Origin: Candidatus Pelagibacter sp.
GTDB taxonomy: Bacteria > Pseudomonadota > Alphaproteobacteria > Pelagibacterales > Pelagibacteraceae
DNA length: 64,000 bases
Assembly (NCBI GenBank): GCA_028225715.1
Contig: JAOIXS010000002.1
Location: forward strand, 55,729 to 119,728
Reading direction: 5' to 3'
Positions 51,186-59,600 of the stretch are shown piece by piece (position 1 is the stretch's first letter; every line of letters begins with the position of its first letter). A program made the position numbers and the translations under genes. The notes below the pieces were generated by a model that saw nothing but the letters and a program-made list of their open reading frames with translations, had not been told where the DNA came from and did not search any database.

Positions 51186-51983
51186 TTAAATATCTTTACC
51201 CATTATTTCTTCTTCCATGTTCCAAATCATGGTTAGAATTTCTTCTCTTTTACTTCCAAAATCTTTAGTTTTTTTAATTTCTCTTAAATCACCATCTATC
51301 CCCATTGAAGCAAAGGGTAGGTTATACTCTTTATGTATTCGGCCTGGTCTTGGTGCCATTACATATAATCTTTCACCAAGCAATAAAGCTTCTTCAACTG
51401 AGTGAGTAATTAAAATAATTGTTTTTCCTGTTTCTTTCCAAATTTTTAAAACTAATGACTGCATCTTTTCTCTTGTTAATGCATCTAATGCTCCCAATGG
51501 TTCATCCATTAAAATTAAATCTGGATCATTAATTAAACATCGCGCAAGAGCAACTCTTTGCTGCATACCACCAGATAATTGATAAGTTGGTGTATCTCCA
51601 AAACCTTGTAAACCAACTATATTTAACCATTCATCAACTTTTTTTGCTGTTTTAATTGGATCTTCTTTTTTCATTCTCAAGCCAAAGTCCACATTTTCAG
51701 CAACTGTTAACCATTCAAATAAAGCACCTTGTTGAAAAACCATTCCTCTTTCAACCCCTGGACCATTAATTTCATTTCCGTTAAGAGTAATTACTCCTGA
51801 AGTTGGCCTAAGAAACCCTGCAGTGATATTCAATAAAGTTGTTTTCCCACATCCAGAAGGTCCAAGAACAGTTAAAAGTTCTCCTTTTTTAAGTGTGAAA
51901 TTTACATCTTTTAATGCATGAACAGTTTCTCCCTTCGGAGTTTTAAAGATCATATTTAGATTTTGAGAAATTAAATCACTCAT
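51186..51983 (-). CDS. tauB: TauB/SsuB-type sulfonate ABC transporter ATPase
   Basis: A 265-residue ATPase: Walker A GPSGCGKTT (40-48), Q-loop FQQGALFEWLTV, signature LSGGMQQRVALARCL, Walker B LILMDEP and switch THSVEEALLLGERL. The C-terminal WNMEEEIMG tail is usual for taurine/nitrate/sulfonate importers. It powers TauC and follows TauA after a hairpin-bearing spacer of 89 bp. Confidence 0.92.
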   Translation of the reverse strand: MSDLISQNLNMIFKTPKGETVHALKDVNFTLKKGELLTVLGPSGCGKTTLLNITAGFLRPTSGVITLNGNEINGPGVERGMVFQQGALFEWLTVAENVDFGLRMKKEDPIKTAKKVDEWLNIVGLQGFGDTPTYQLSGGMQQRVALARCLINDPDLILMDEPLGALDALTREKMQSLVLKIWKETGKTIILITHSVEEALLLGERLYVMAPRPGRIHKEYNLPFASMGIDGDLREIKKTKDFGSKREEILTMIWNMEEEIMGKDI

Positions 51984-52017
51984 AAAAATAAGTTTATATT
52001 AAATTTTATTTAAAAAA

Positions 52018-52048
52018 ATAGGCACCAATTTAATAAATTGGCGCCTAT
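52018..52048 (-). promoter_or_regulatory. Intercistronic hairpin after the taurine-binding protein gene
   Basis: Read on either strand, ATAGGC-A-CCAATTT pairs with AAATTGG-C-GCCTAT: 6 plus 7 pairs with one A-C mismatch and a 3-nt loop. On the minus strand it lies 25 bp after tauA and before tauB. It repeats the arrangement seen after the three other binding-protein genes. Confidence 0.7.
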
Positions 52049-52072
52049 CTAATTTTATCTTACTCTCTAAAA

Positions 52073-53017
52073 TTATAGAGGTAAAAAGCTTGTATCTACT
52101 GCTCCGTTAGGAGTACCCATTCCTTTTAAGAAACCATCAAGAGTTCCACCTGATTCCATAGATTTTTTAGTATCTGCAGCATTCAAGAATACAAATCCAC
52201 CTAAAGTTTCTTTCATATCTCCAAGTTTCATCTCAGCATCTTTTGCGATTACATTCATATCACTTTTACCAGCTGCGTATCTAGCGTTAGCTTCATGAGT
52301 TACTTCTATGAAAGTTCTCAACATGCCTGGGTTTTCTTTCATAAATTTATCAGTAACAGATGTAATATCGATACCTTTGATACCTGCATCACGAGCTGCT
52401 TGAACTGTTAACAATCTTGTACCAACAGTTAAAGCTGCTTTAATAGAGTTACCACCAAATAAACAAGCCATTGAAACGTCACCAGAAACTAGTGCAGCAG
52501 CACCTTCTTCAGGGTCCATTTGAATAACAGTCATTTTGCTTTTATCAGCACCAACAACTTTCATACTTTCATCAAAAACATACTCAGCCATAGTTCCTAG
52601 AGGAACTGCAACTTTTTTGCCTTCTAACTCAGAACCGTTCGCTGATGTAATACCAGAAGCTTTAGATGTAACACAAGTTGTACCACCCATTCCATATTCC
52701 ATAGCAACGTCTACAAGTTTTAACGGAGCTTTTGATTTTACAGCATTGATGAAAGGTACTAAACCTTGTGAGTAAGAGATATCTATATCTCCTGCTAACA
52801 TAGCATCAGTCATTGCACCACCGTTTGAAAAGTTAGTCCATTTAACTGGAACACCTAGTGCTTTATCAAACATTTTTTTAACTTTGTCTTCTTGGTTTGG
52901 AGTAGGCCATTCTAAAAAGAATGCAACTCTAACTTCTTTAGCTGCAGCATTAGCAACTGATATAGATAAGTTAAGAGCAACTACTGTTCCAAGAATAAAA
53001 CTAATTATTTTTTTCAT
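52073..53017 (-). CDS. tauA: TauA-type periplasmic sulfonate-binding protein
   Basis: A 314-residue protein with a signal peptide (IISFILGTVVALNLSISVANA, cleavage near 23). Blocks such as VRVAFFLEWPTPNQ, VPVKWTNFSNGGAMTDAMLAGDIDISYSQG and VAVPLGTMAEYVFD are typical of taurine/nitrate/sulfonate-type binding proteins. It precedes tauB and tauC. CAGAGGG acts as its ribosome binding site. Its substrate may be taurine, but the Ldh and HpsN-like enzymes leave DHPS or sulfolactate possible. Confidence 0.87.
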   Translation of the reverse strand: MKKIISFILGTVVALNLSISVANAAAKEVRVAFFLEWPTPNQEDKVKKMFDKALGVPVKWTNFSNGGAMTDAMLAGDIDISYSQGLVPFINAVKSKAPLKLVDVAMEYGMGGTTCVTSKASGITSANGSELEGKKVAVPLGTMAEYVFDESMKVVGADKSKMTVIQMDPEEGAAALVSGDVSMACLFGGNSIKAALTVGTRLLTVQAARDAGIKGIDITSVTDKFMKENPGMLRTFIEVTHEANARYAAGKSDMNVIAKDAEMKLGDMKETLGGFVFLNAADTKKSMESGGTLDGFLKGMGTPNGAVDTSFLPL

Positions 53018-53111
53018 TATTATCCCTCTGTTAATTTAATTAAATTATAGACATTAAAATTCAATTTAAGATAGATGTAAAACAAAAAACAAATACACAC
53101 CCTGAGGTTGT

Positions 53112-53147
53112 AGTCTTTAAAATAATAGAAAAAACTAAGTAAAGACT
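53112..53147. promoter_or_regulatory. Inverted repeat in the tauA/tpa divergent promoter region
   Basis: AGTCTTTA (53112-53119) and TAAAGACT (53140-53147) are perfect inverted repeats 20 bp apart in the 214-bp spacer between divergent tauA and the aminotransferase gene. A shared regulator site is one explanation, a weak stem another. Nothing else conspicuous was seen in 53018-53231. Confidence 0.3.
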
Positions 53148-53231
53148 GAAAAATAATTATAGAAAACCTTTTTATTTAGTCTAATAGTTGGAAAAAGAAT
53201 TTATTAAAAATACTTATATAGAGAGAAACAC

Positions 53232-54578
53232 ATGAGCTCAGAAAACAGAACTTCAGTACCAAATTCATTAAATGAACATTGGATGCCATTTACATCTAAT
53301 AAAGATTTTAAGGCAAACCCTAGACTTATAACAGAAGCTAAAGGTGTTTATTTAAAAACTCACCATGGAAAAACACAAATAGATGCGAGCTCAGGTTTAT
53401 TTTGTAATCCACTGGGTCATGGAAGAAGAGAAATTACAGAAGCTGTAACAAAACAATTGGAAACTTTAGATTACGCGCAACCATTTCAACAAGGTTTTGG
53501 TGGTTCTTTTGAACTAGCTACAAAAATTTCTAAACATACACCGGGTGATTTAAATAAAATGTTTTTTACAATTTGTGGATCTACAGCTGTAGAAACTGCA
53601 ATTAAAATTGCTGTTGCATATCACAGAGCAAAAGGACATGCAGAAAGATTTAGATTTGTTGGACGTGAGCGTGGTTATCATGGAATGAACATTGGCTGTA
53701 TTTCAGTGGGTGGAATGGTGAATAATATTAAAACGTTTGCAAGTGTTTTAATGCCAGGTGTCCAACACATTAGACATACACATTTACCAGAACATAAGTT
53801 TGTAAGTGGCCAACCAGAAACTGGAGACTATTTAGCAAATGATTTAGAAACTATTTGTCAAAACTTTGGTGGTGAAAATATTGCTGCTTGTATTGTTGAG
53901 CCTATAGCTGGATCAACTGGAACATTGGTTCCACCAAAAGGATATTTACAAAAACTAAGAGAGATCTGTGACAAACATGGAATACTTTTAATTTTTGATG
54001 AAGTAATTACAGGATGGGGCAGAACAGGTTCTAAATTTGGTGCAGATGAATTTGGTGTAACACCAGACATTATGACAATGGCTAAAGCTACAACAAACGG
54101 TGTTGTACCCATGGGAGTTGTTGCTTGTAGTGATTATATTTATGATGCAGTAATGGATGCTTCACCAACAGGTGCTGTTGAGTTATTTCATGGTTATACT
54201 TATTCGGGAATTCCAGTTGCAGTAGCAGCTGCTCTTGCAGTGCAGGAAATCTTTGAAAAAGATGATATTTTTAATAGAGCAAAAAATTTAGCTCCTTATT
54301 TCCAAAAAGGATTATTTTCTCTTCAAGACCTAGAGTCAGTAGATAATATTAGAGGGTATGGAATGATGGGTGGAATAGATATGAAGCTAAACACTAAACC
54401 AGGTAAAGCTGGATATGAATGTTTTAAAGCATGTTATGAAGCTGGTGTTAACTTTAAAGCTACAGGAGACTGTTTAATTATAGCTCCTCAATTCATCTGT
54501 GAAGAAAAACATATTGATGAAATTATTGAAAAGTTAAGAACTGGTATTACCAACTATCAAAAAAATCAGAAAAACTAA
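53232..54578 (+). CDS. tpa: Taurine:pyruvate aminotransferase (class III)
   Basis: A 448-residue PLP aminotransferase. LIFDEVITGWGRTG holds the PLP-contact Asp and MTMAKATTNGVVPMG the Schiff-base lysine near 286. Substrate end blocks LNEHWMPFTSNKDFK at the start are characteristic of Tpa, which moves the taurine amino group to pyruvate and gives sulfoacetaldehyde plus alanine. The adjacent alanine dehydrogenase regenerates pyruvate. The leader ATAGAGAGA before the ATG resembles the dctP one. Confidence 0.88.
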   Translation: MSSENRTSVPNSLNEHWMPFTSNKDFKANPRLITEAKGVYLKTHHGKTQIDASSGLFCNPLGHGRREITEAVTKQLETLDYAQPFQQGFGGSFELATKISKHTPGDLNKMFFTICGSTAVETAIKIAVAYHRAKGHAERFRFVGRERGYHGMNIGCISVGGMVNNIKTFASVLMPGVQHIRHTHLPEHKFVSGQPETGDYLANDLETICQNFGGENIAACIVEPIAGSTGTLVPPKGYLQKLREICDKHGILLIFDEVITGWGRTGSKFGADEFGVTPDIMTMAKATTNGVVPMGVVACSDYIYDAVMDASPTGAVELFHGYTYSGIPVAVAAALAVQEIFEKDDIFNRAKNLAPYFQKGLFSLQDLESVDNIRGYGMMGGIDMKLNTKPGKAGYECFKACYEAGVNFKATGDCLIIAPQFICEEKHIDEIIEKLRTGITNYQKNQKN

Positions 54579-54621
54579 AAACTTTAATAAAGATTAAAGT
54601 AGCGAGAGGGAGACATTTGTT

Positions 54622-55734
54622 ATGAAGATTGGCGTACCTAAAGAAATCAAACCACAAGAACATCGTATTGGATTAACACCTGAAAGTGTTAAAACTTTAA
54701 TTTCAGAAGGTCATGAGGTTTTAGTTGAAAACAACGGTGGATTTGAAGCCGGTTTTGAAAATGAACAATACACAAGCGTTGGTGCTAAAATTATTAATAA
54801 AGCTGAAGATATTTTCAATGATGCGGATATTATTGTTAAAGTAAAAGAACCTCAATCAGGTGAAGTTAAGATGATTAGAGAAAATCAAATTGTTTATACT
54901 TATTTACACTTGGCAGCAGCGAAAGAATTAACTGAAGGTTTAATTAAATCCAAAGGTGTTTGTATAGCTTATGAAACAGTGACAGATGATAATGGCAGAC
55001 TACCATTACTTGCACCAATGAGTGCGGTTGCTGGACGTATGTCTGTTCAAGCAGGTGCGCATTGCTTAGAAAAAAATCAAAATGGTAGAGGTCTTTTACT
55101 TGGTGGCGCTCCTGGAGTTGAAGGAGGAACAGTTGTTATTTTAGGTGGTGGTGTTGTTGGAGAAAACGCTGCAGTTATTGCAACCGGCATGAGAGCTAAA
55201 GTTCATATTGTTGATAAATCTGAAGCAAGACTAAAACAACTTGTTGAAATGTTTGGTGATAAAATTATTCCAGAACAAAGTGATAAAATTGATTTAAATA
55301 AATTAGTTGCAAAAGCTGATCTACTAATTGGAGGTGTTTTAATACCAGGCGCAGAAGCACCAAAATTAATTACTAAACCAATGTTAAAATTAATGCAAAG
55401 AGGATCAGTAATAGTTGATGTTGCAATTGACCAAGGGGGTTGTGTTGAAACAAGTAAACCAACAACTCATGGTGACCCAACTTATATTATTGATGATGTT
55501 ATTCATTATTGTGTAGCAAATATGCCAGGTGGAGTTCCAAGAACTTCAACTATTGCATTGAATAATGCAACACTTCCACACCTAGTTAAAATTGCAAATA
55601 ATGGTTACGCTAAAGCATTAAGTGAAGATAAACATTTGCTAGCAGGATTAAATGTTTGTAAAGGTCAAGTAACCTATAAAGCAGTTGCTGATGTTTTTGG
55701 ACATGACTATGTTGATCCTTTAAAAACTCTATAA
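54622..55734 (+). CDS. ald: Alanine dehydrogenase
   Basis: A 370-residue NAD-dependent enzyme with full family length: KEIKPQEHRIGLTPESV at the start, catalytic Lys and His in VKVKEP and YLHLAA, Rossmann motif LGGGVVGENAA near 173-183, and the end blocks VANMPGGVPRTSTIALNNATLP. It oxidizes alanine to pyruvate and ammonium. Its place 43 bp behind tpa makes a closed cycle in which taurine nitrogen leaves as ammonium. AGAGGGAGA is the ribosome binding site. Confidence 0.95.
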   Translation: MKIGVPKEIKPQEHRIGLTPESVKTLISEGHEVLVENNGGFEAGFENEQYTSVGAKIINKAEDIFNDADIIVKVKEPQSGEVKMIRENQIVYTYLHLAAAKELTEGLIKSKGVCIAYETVTDDNGRLPLLAPMSAVAGRMSVQAGAHCLEKNQNGRGLLLGGAPGVEGGTVVILGGGVVGENAAVIATGMRAKVHIVDKSEARLKQLVEMFGDKIIPEQSDKIDLNKLVAKADLLIGGVLIPGAEAPKLITKPMLKLMQRGSVIVDVAIDQGGCVETSKPTTHGDPTYIIDDVIHYCVANMPGGVPRTSTIALNNATLPHLVKIANNGYAKALSEDKHLLAGLNVCKGQVTYKAVADVFGHDYVDPLKTL

Positions 55735-55747
55735 TATTTTTAAACCA

Positions 55748-56263
55748 ATGTTATCGGATAAAATTAAAGACTATTTAAACGAATACATTAGTCAGGAAGT
55801 TTATGTTCAAGTTGCTGTTGCTAAGGGTAAAAATAAAATTTCAACAAATGCAGCAATCAGTAAATACTTTGAAAGCAATCACTTTCAAGGTTTAGCTGAA
55901 GGCAAACCTTACAATACTTTTTTAGATGATCTTAAAGACAAGTGTTTAGGGAAATTAGTAAACTCTCCAATGAAAGAGAGTAAATCAGATGATGAGATTG
56001 TTATTGAACTTCAAAAAAAGCTTAACACTTTAAAAATTGAAGAATTAAATGATACTTACTGGGAAGTAGAAACTGGTGAATATTTAAGTGGTGCAGATAT
56101 TAAAGAAATTGAACTCGAGAGAGATACTTTGATTAAATTTCTAACTTCAAAAGATGAAGCACATGATACGGTAAGCACTCTTTGCAAAAATTATGAAAAA
56201 TTATGTAAGGAAAAGTACCCAGAAGCTCCATTACCATTAGAAATATTAGATACTAAACATTAA
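55748..56263 (+). CDS. Hypothetical protein, unknown
   Basis: A 171-residue acidic, lysine-rich soluble protein, probably mostly helical (SDDEIVIELQKKLNTLKIEELND, ADIKEIELERDTLIKFL). Its first 60 residues contain SKYFESNHFQGLAEGKPYNTFLDDL. The late CKNYEKLCKEKYPEAPLP carries two cysteines. No family is recognised. It starts 13 bp after ald and could be co-transcribed with it. Confidence 0.6.
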   Translation: MLSDKIKDYLNEYISQEVYVQVAVAKGKNKISTNAAISKYFESNHFQGLAEGKPYNTFLDDLKDKCLGKLVNSPMKESKSDDEIVIELQKKLNTLKIEELNDTYWEVETGEYLSGADIKEIELERDTLIKFLTSKDEAHDTVSTLCKNYEKLCKEKYPEAPLPLEILDTKH

Positions 56264-56307
56264 GTTTCTCTTTAAAAATCTAAATTATAGTCTATAAAAA
56301 ATTATAA

Positions 56308-56368
56308 GGGGTGTCGTAACTGACTGAGAATAAACCCTAATAACCTGTCCGGTAATTCAGAAAGGGAG
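56308..56368 (+). promoter_or_regulatory. TPP riboswitch controlling thiV
   Basis: The thi-box pattern is clear: GGGGTG (56308-56313), P3 stem GTC/GAC, CTGAGA (56324-56329), ACCC (56334-56337), then AACCTGTCCGG, TAATTCAG and AAGGGAG (56362-56368). The last element contains the ribosome binding site, 4 bases before the ATG at 56373. Thiamin pyrophosphate would therefore hide the site and block translation. The aptamer is compact with little P1 stem. Confidence 0.9.
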
Positions 56369-56372
56369 AACA

Positions 56373-57821
56373 ATGGATAAAACATACTTTATAAGTCAAT
56401 CAACATCATTAACACTCGTCATTACTATAAGCTTAATTTTTACAGCGGTAGGCTTAATTTACTCAAAAAAATATCAAGGAATTAACAATTATCTAACAGC
56501 GAATAGAAACATTGGTTTCTTTTCACTAACAACAAGCCTAATTGCATCAGCGCTTGGAGCTTGGATTTTATTTGGTCCAGCATCTGCTGCAACATGGGGT
56601 GGAATAGGAGCTGTGATTGGTTATGCGTTAGGAACGGCATTTCCTATGATCTTTTTAATTTCACTTGGAAAAAAAATAAGAACAGAGTTTCCAAAAGGCT
56701 CAACTCTAATTGAATTTTTAAGAAAAAGATTTGGTAAGAGTTTATTTAAACTTATTTTATTGATGACAGTATTTTATATGTTTGTTTTTTTATGCGCTGA
56801 AGTTACAGCGGTTGCAATATTGATAAATTATATTTCAGGCACTGAACTTTGGGTTACCTCTTTAATTATTCTGATCGCAACGCTTGCTTACACTTTATAT
56901 GGTGGCTTAAGAGCTTCAATTTTTACAGATAATATTCAAATGATAGTAATTGTAGCTTTATTATTAATTTCAGTATTTTATCTAACATCATTTACAGGGG
57001 GTCAGTTTTCTTTTTCATTTATAAAAGAAAAAAGTCCTCACTTACTAAGTGCAAGTTATATTCCAAACTATACTGCAGGATTAACTTTCTTTATTGCAGT
57101 TGCTGCAACCAATCTTTTTCATCAAGGTAATTGGCAAAGAGTTTATGCTGCAAAAAATAATGACATCTTAAAGAAAAGTTTAATTACTGCATTCATTGTA
57201 ATTATTCCAATTGTGTTCTTCATGGGTTTTAGTGGCTTAATTGCAGTATCAGCAAATCCAAAAGTTATTCCTGATCTTGGTTTCTTCTCTTTATTATTAA
57301 GTGAGCAGACAGAATTTTTATCATTAATAATTGTGATCCTTGGTTTATCATTAACAATTAGTACTGTTGACACTTTAGTTAACGCGATATCAAGTTTAAT
57401 AATAGTTGATGGTAAAGCAACTTTAAGTTTAGATAAGAAAACTAATTACTTAACTCTTTCAAAATATTTTATAGTAGTGCTTTCAATTGTGGCTTTTGCA
57501 ATTGCCTCAAAAGGATTTAGTGTTTTATACTTATTCCTACTAGCTGATTTATTTTGTTGTGCGTTTGTACTTACAGTTTTCCACAGTTTCTATAATAAGA
57601 AGTTGAATGAAAAAACGGCATATATTTCAATTATTATTGGATTAATTGGAGGATTTCTTTTATTCCCTGCTCCTGATTTTTCGAAGAGTTTGCTAGTTGG
57701 TATAATTTTACCTGCTGATACTTTCCCAGCTTTTGTGCCTCAATCCTTGTTGTTTTTATCTTTCATTATCGCAACTTTTTTACCAATGGTATTTTGGAAA
57801 ATAAAAGGATCTAAAGCATAG
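56373..57821 (+). CDS. thiV: Sodium:solute symporter under TPP riboswitch, probable thiamin-pyrimidine (HMP) importer ThiV
   Basis: A 482-residue SSF-family symporter with about 13 hydrophobic segments. ANRNIGFFSLTTSLIASALGAWILFGPASAATWGG and LFHQGNWQRVYAAKN are typical SSF blocks. Control by a TPP riboswitch points to a thiamin-related substrate. In SAR11, published work named such a riboswitch-linked SSF gene thiV and proposed uptake of the pyrimidine precursor HMP, which these cells cannot make. The substrate is inferred from that precedent. Confidence 0.85.
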   Translation: MDKTYFISQSTSLTLVITISLIFTAVGLIYSKKYQGINNYLTANRNIGFFSLTTSLIASALGAWILFGPASAATWGGIGAVIGYALGTAFPMIFLISLGKKIRTEFPKGSTLIEFLRKRFGKSLFKLILLMTVFYMFVFLCAEVTAVAILINYISGTELWVTSLIILIATLAYTLYGGLRASIFTDNIQMIVIVALLLISVFYLTSFTGGQFSFSFIKEKSPHLLSASYIPNYTAGLTFFIAVAATNLFHQGNWQRVYAAKNNDILKKSLITAFIVIIPIVFFMGFSGLIAVSANPKVIPDLGFFSLLLSEQTEFLSLIIVILGLSLTISTVDTLVNAISSLIIVDGKATLSLDKKTNYLTLSKYFIVVLSIVAFAIASKGFSVLYLFLLADLFCCAFVLTVFHSFYNKKLNEKTAYISIIIGLIGGFLLFPAPDFSKSLLVGIILPADTFPAFVPQSLLFLSFIIATFLPMVFWKIKGSKA

Positions 57822-57870
57822 ATCTAAAAATTTGTAAAAGGTGTATTAATAACTATATACACCTTAATAA

Positions 57871-58806
57871 ATGTCTGAAATTCAAATATCCATTAACGGT
57901 CTATCTAAAATCTATGATAATGGTTTTAAGGCCCTTAATAATGTTAGCCTTAAAGTAAAACAAGGTGAAATCCTTGCAATGCTTGGACCAAATGGTGCAG
58001 GCAAAACTAGTTTAATCAGTATTATTTGTGGAATTGTTAAACCCTCTTCAGGTACAGTTATAATTGATAATTTTGATATTATAAAAAACTATAGAGAGAC
58101 AAGATCAAGAATAGGACTTGTTCCTCAAGAGCTAAATTTAGAGTCTTTTGAAACTGTTTTTGATACAGTGGCTTATTCCAGAGGACTTTATGGTAAATCA
58201 CCTAACCCAAAACATATAGAAAAAATTTTAAAAGATTTAAGCTTGTGGGATAAAAAAGATCAAAGATTAAGAGAATTGTCAGGTGGAATGAAGAGAAGAG
58301 TTTTAATTGCAAAAGCTTTATCTCACGAACCTAAAATACTATTTCTTGATGAGCCAACGGCAGGTGTTGATGTTGAACTTAGAAAGGATATGTGGATGGT
58401 TGTTGATGACCTTAGGAAAAAAGGGGTCACAATTATTTTAACCACTCATTATATTGAAGAAGCTGAAGCTATAGCTGATCGTGTAGCCGTTATAAATCAA
58501 GGAGAAATTATTATAGTTGAAGATAAAAAAGAATTAATCAAGAAAATGGGTCACAAAAAATTAACTATTGAATTACAAGAAAAAATTAAAGAAATTTCTG
58601 AAGATTTACTCAAGTATAATCTTGAAATAAGTGAAGAACAGATGTCTTTAATTTATACCTATAATGTTCAGGCTGAAAAAACTGGAATTACTGATTTATT
58701 ACAAGATTTAAAAGATACCGGATTAAAGTTAAAAGATTTAAAAACAGAACAAAGTACGTTGGAAAAAATATTTGTTAATTTAGTAAAGGAGAATAATGAA
58801 ATTTAA
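57871..58806 (+). CDS. ABC-2 type transporter ATPase
   Basis: A 311-residue CcmA/NodI/YadG-type ATPase: Walker A GPNGAGKTS, VPQELNLESFETV, signature LSGGMKRRVLIAKAL, Walker B ILFLDEP and switch TTHYIEEAEAIADRV. The C-terminal region is longer than the core and may contact the permease. It overlaps the permease gene by 11 bp. The pair most likely exports a polysaccharide, lipid-linked or toxic compound; the sequence does not show which. Confidence 0.9.
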   Translation: MSEIQISINGLSKIYDNGFKALNNVSLKVKQGEILAMLGPNGAGKTSLISIICGIVKPSSGTVIIDNFDIIKNYRETRSRIGLVPQELNLESFETVFDTVAYSRGLYGKSPNPKHIEKILKDLSLWDKKDQRLRELSGGMKRRVLIAKALSHEPKILFLDEPTAGVDVELRKDMWMVVDDLRKKGVTIILTTHYIEEAEAIADRVAVINQGEIIIVEDKKELIKKMGHKKLTIELQEKIKEISEDLLKYNLEISEEQMSLIYTYNVQAEKTGITDLLQDLKDTGLKLKDLKTEQSTLEKIFVNLVKENNEI

Positions 58807-59563
58807 TTATCACGGCTTTAAAGCTATTTATGCTCATGAGATGAATAGATTTATAAGAACTATAGGTCAGTCTATTCTTTCACCAGTAATATCTACATCG
58901 TTATATTTTGTAGTTTTTGGTTCAGTTATTGGAAGTTATATTGAAAAAATTGATGGTGTTAGTTATGGGTCGTTCATTGTCCCAGGTTTATTAATGTTAA
59001 CATTGTTAACCCAATCAATAAGTAACACTTCGTTTGGAATATTTTTTCCAAAATTTAATGGAACTATTAACGAGATTTTAGCGGCACCTATTTCAACGCT
59101 TGAAACAGTTCTAGCTTTTGTTGGAGCTGGTGCCACTAAAACATTAATAGTTGGTACTGTAATTTATATCACTGCTTCATTTTTTGCTGATGTTGCAGTT
59201 AAGTATCCAATGTTAATGATATTTTTATTAGTTTTGGTTTCTTTTACTTTTGCTTTATTTGGTTTTTTAATTGGAGTTGTTAGTAAAAACTTTGAACAAA
59301 TGTCTATCATTCCATCATTAGTGATAACTCCTATGGTATTTTTAGGAGGAAGTTTATATTCTCTTGATATGTTGCCACCATTTTGGCAAACAATTTCATA
59401 TTTTAATCCTGTAGTTTATTTAATTGATGCCTTAAGATTTTCTTTTTACGGTATATCTGATTTTAATATTTGGATAAGTATAAGCTCAATGTTATTTTTT
59501 TTAGTGATTTGTGTGTTCTTGGTCTCAATGCTACTTAAAAAAGGCTATAATATTAAAAGCTAG
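58796..59563 (+). CDS. ABC-2 type transporter permease
   Basis: A 255-residue ABC-2 membrane protein with six helices: AIYAHEMNRFIRTIGQSILSPVISTSLYFVVFG at the start, FPKFNGTINEILAAPIS, VVSKNFEQMSIIPSLVITPMVFLGGSLYSLDMLPPFWQ and FNPVVYLIDALRFSFYG. It pairs with the overlapping ATPase, like YadG/YadH. Confidence 0.88.
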   Translation: MKFNYHGFKAIYAHEMNRFIRTIGQSILSPVISTSLYFVVFGSVIGSYIEKIDGVSYGSFIVPGLLMLTLLTQSISNTSFGIFFPKFNGTINEILAAPISTLETVLAFVGAGATKTLIVGTVIYITASFFADVAVKYPMLMIFLLVLVSFTFALFGFLIGVVSKNFEQMSIIPSLVITPMVFLGGSLYSLDMLPPFWQTISYFNPVVYLIDALRFSFYGISDFNIWISISSMLFFLVICVFLVSMLLKKGYNIKS

Positions 59564-59600
59564 AAATTAGAATAATAAATAGTATTATTGGATTATAATC

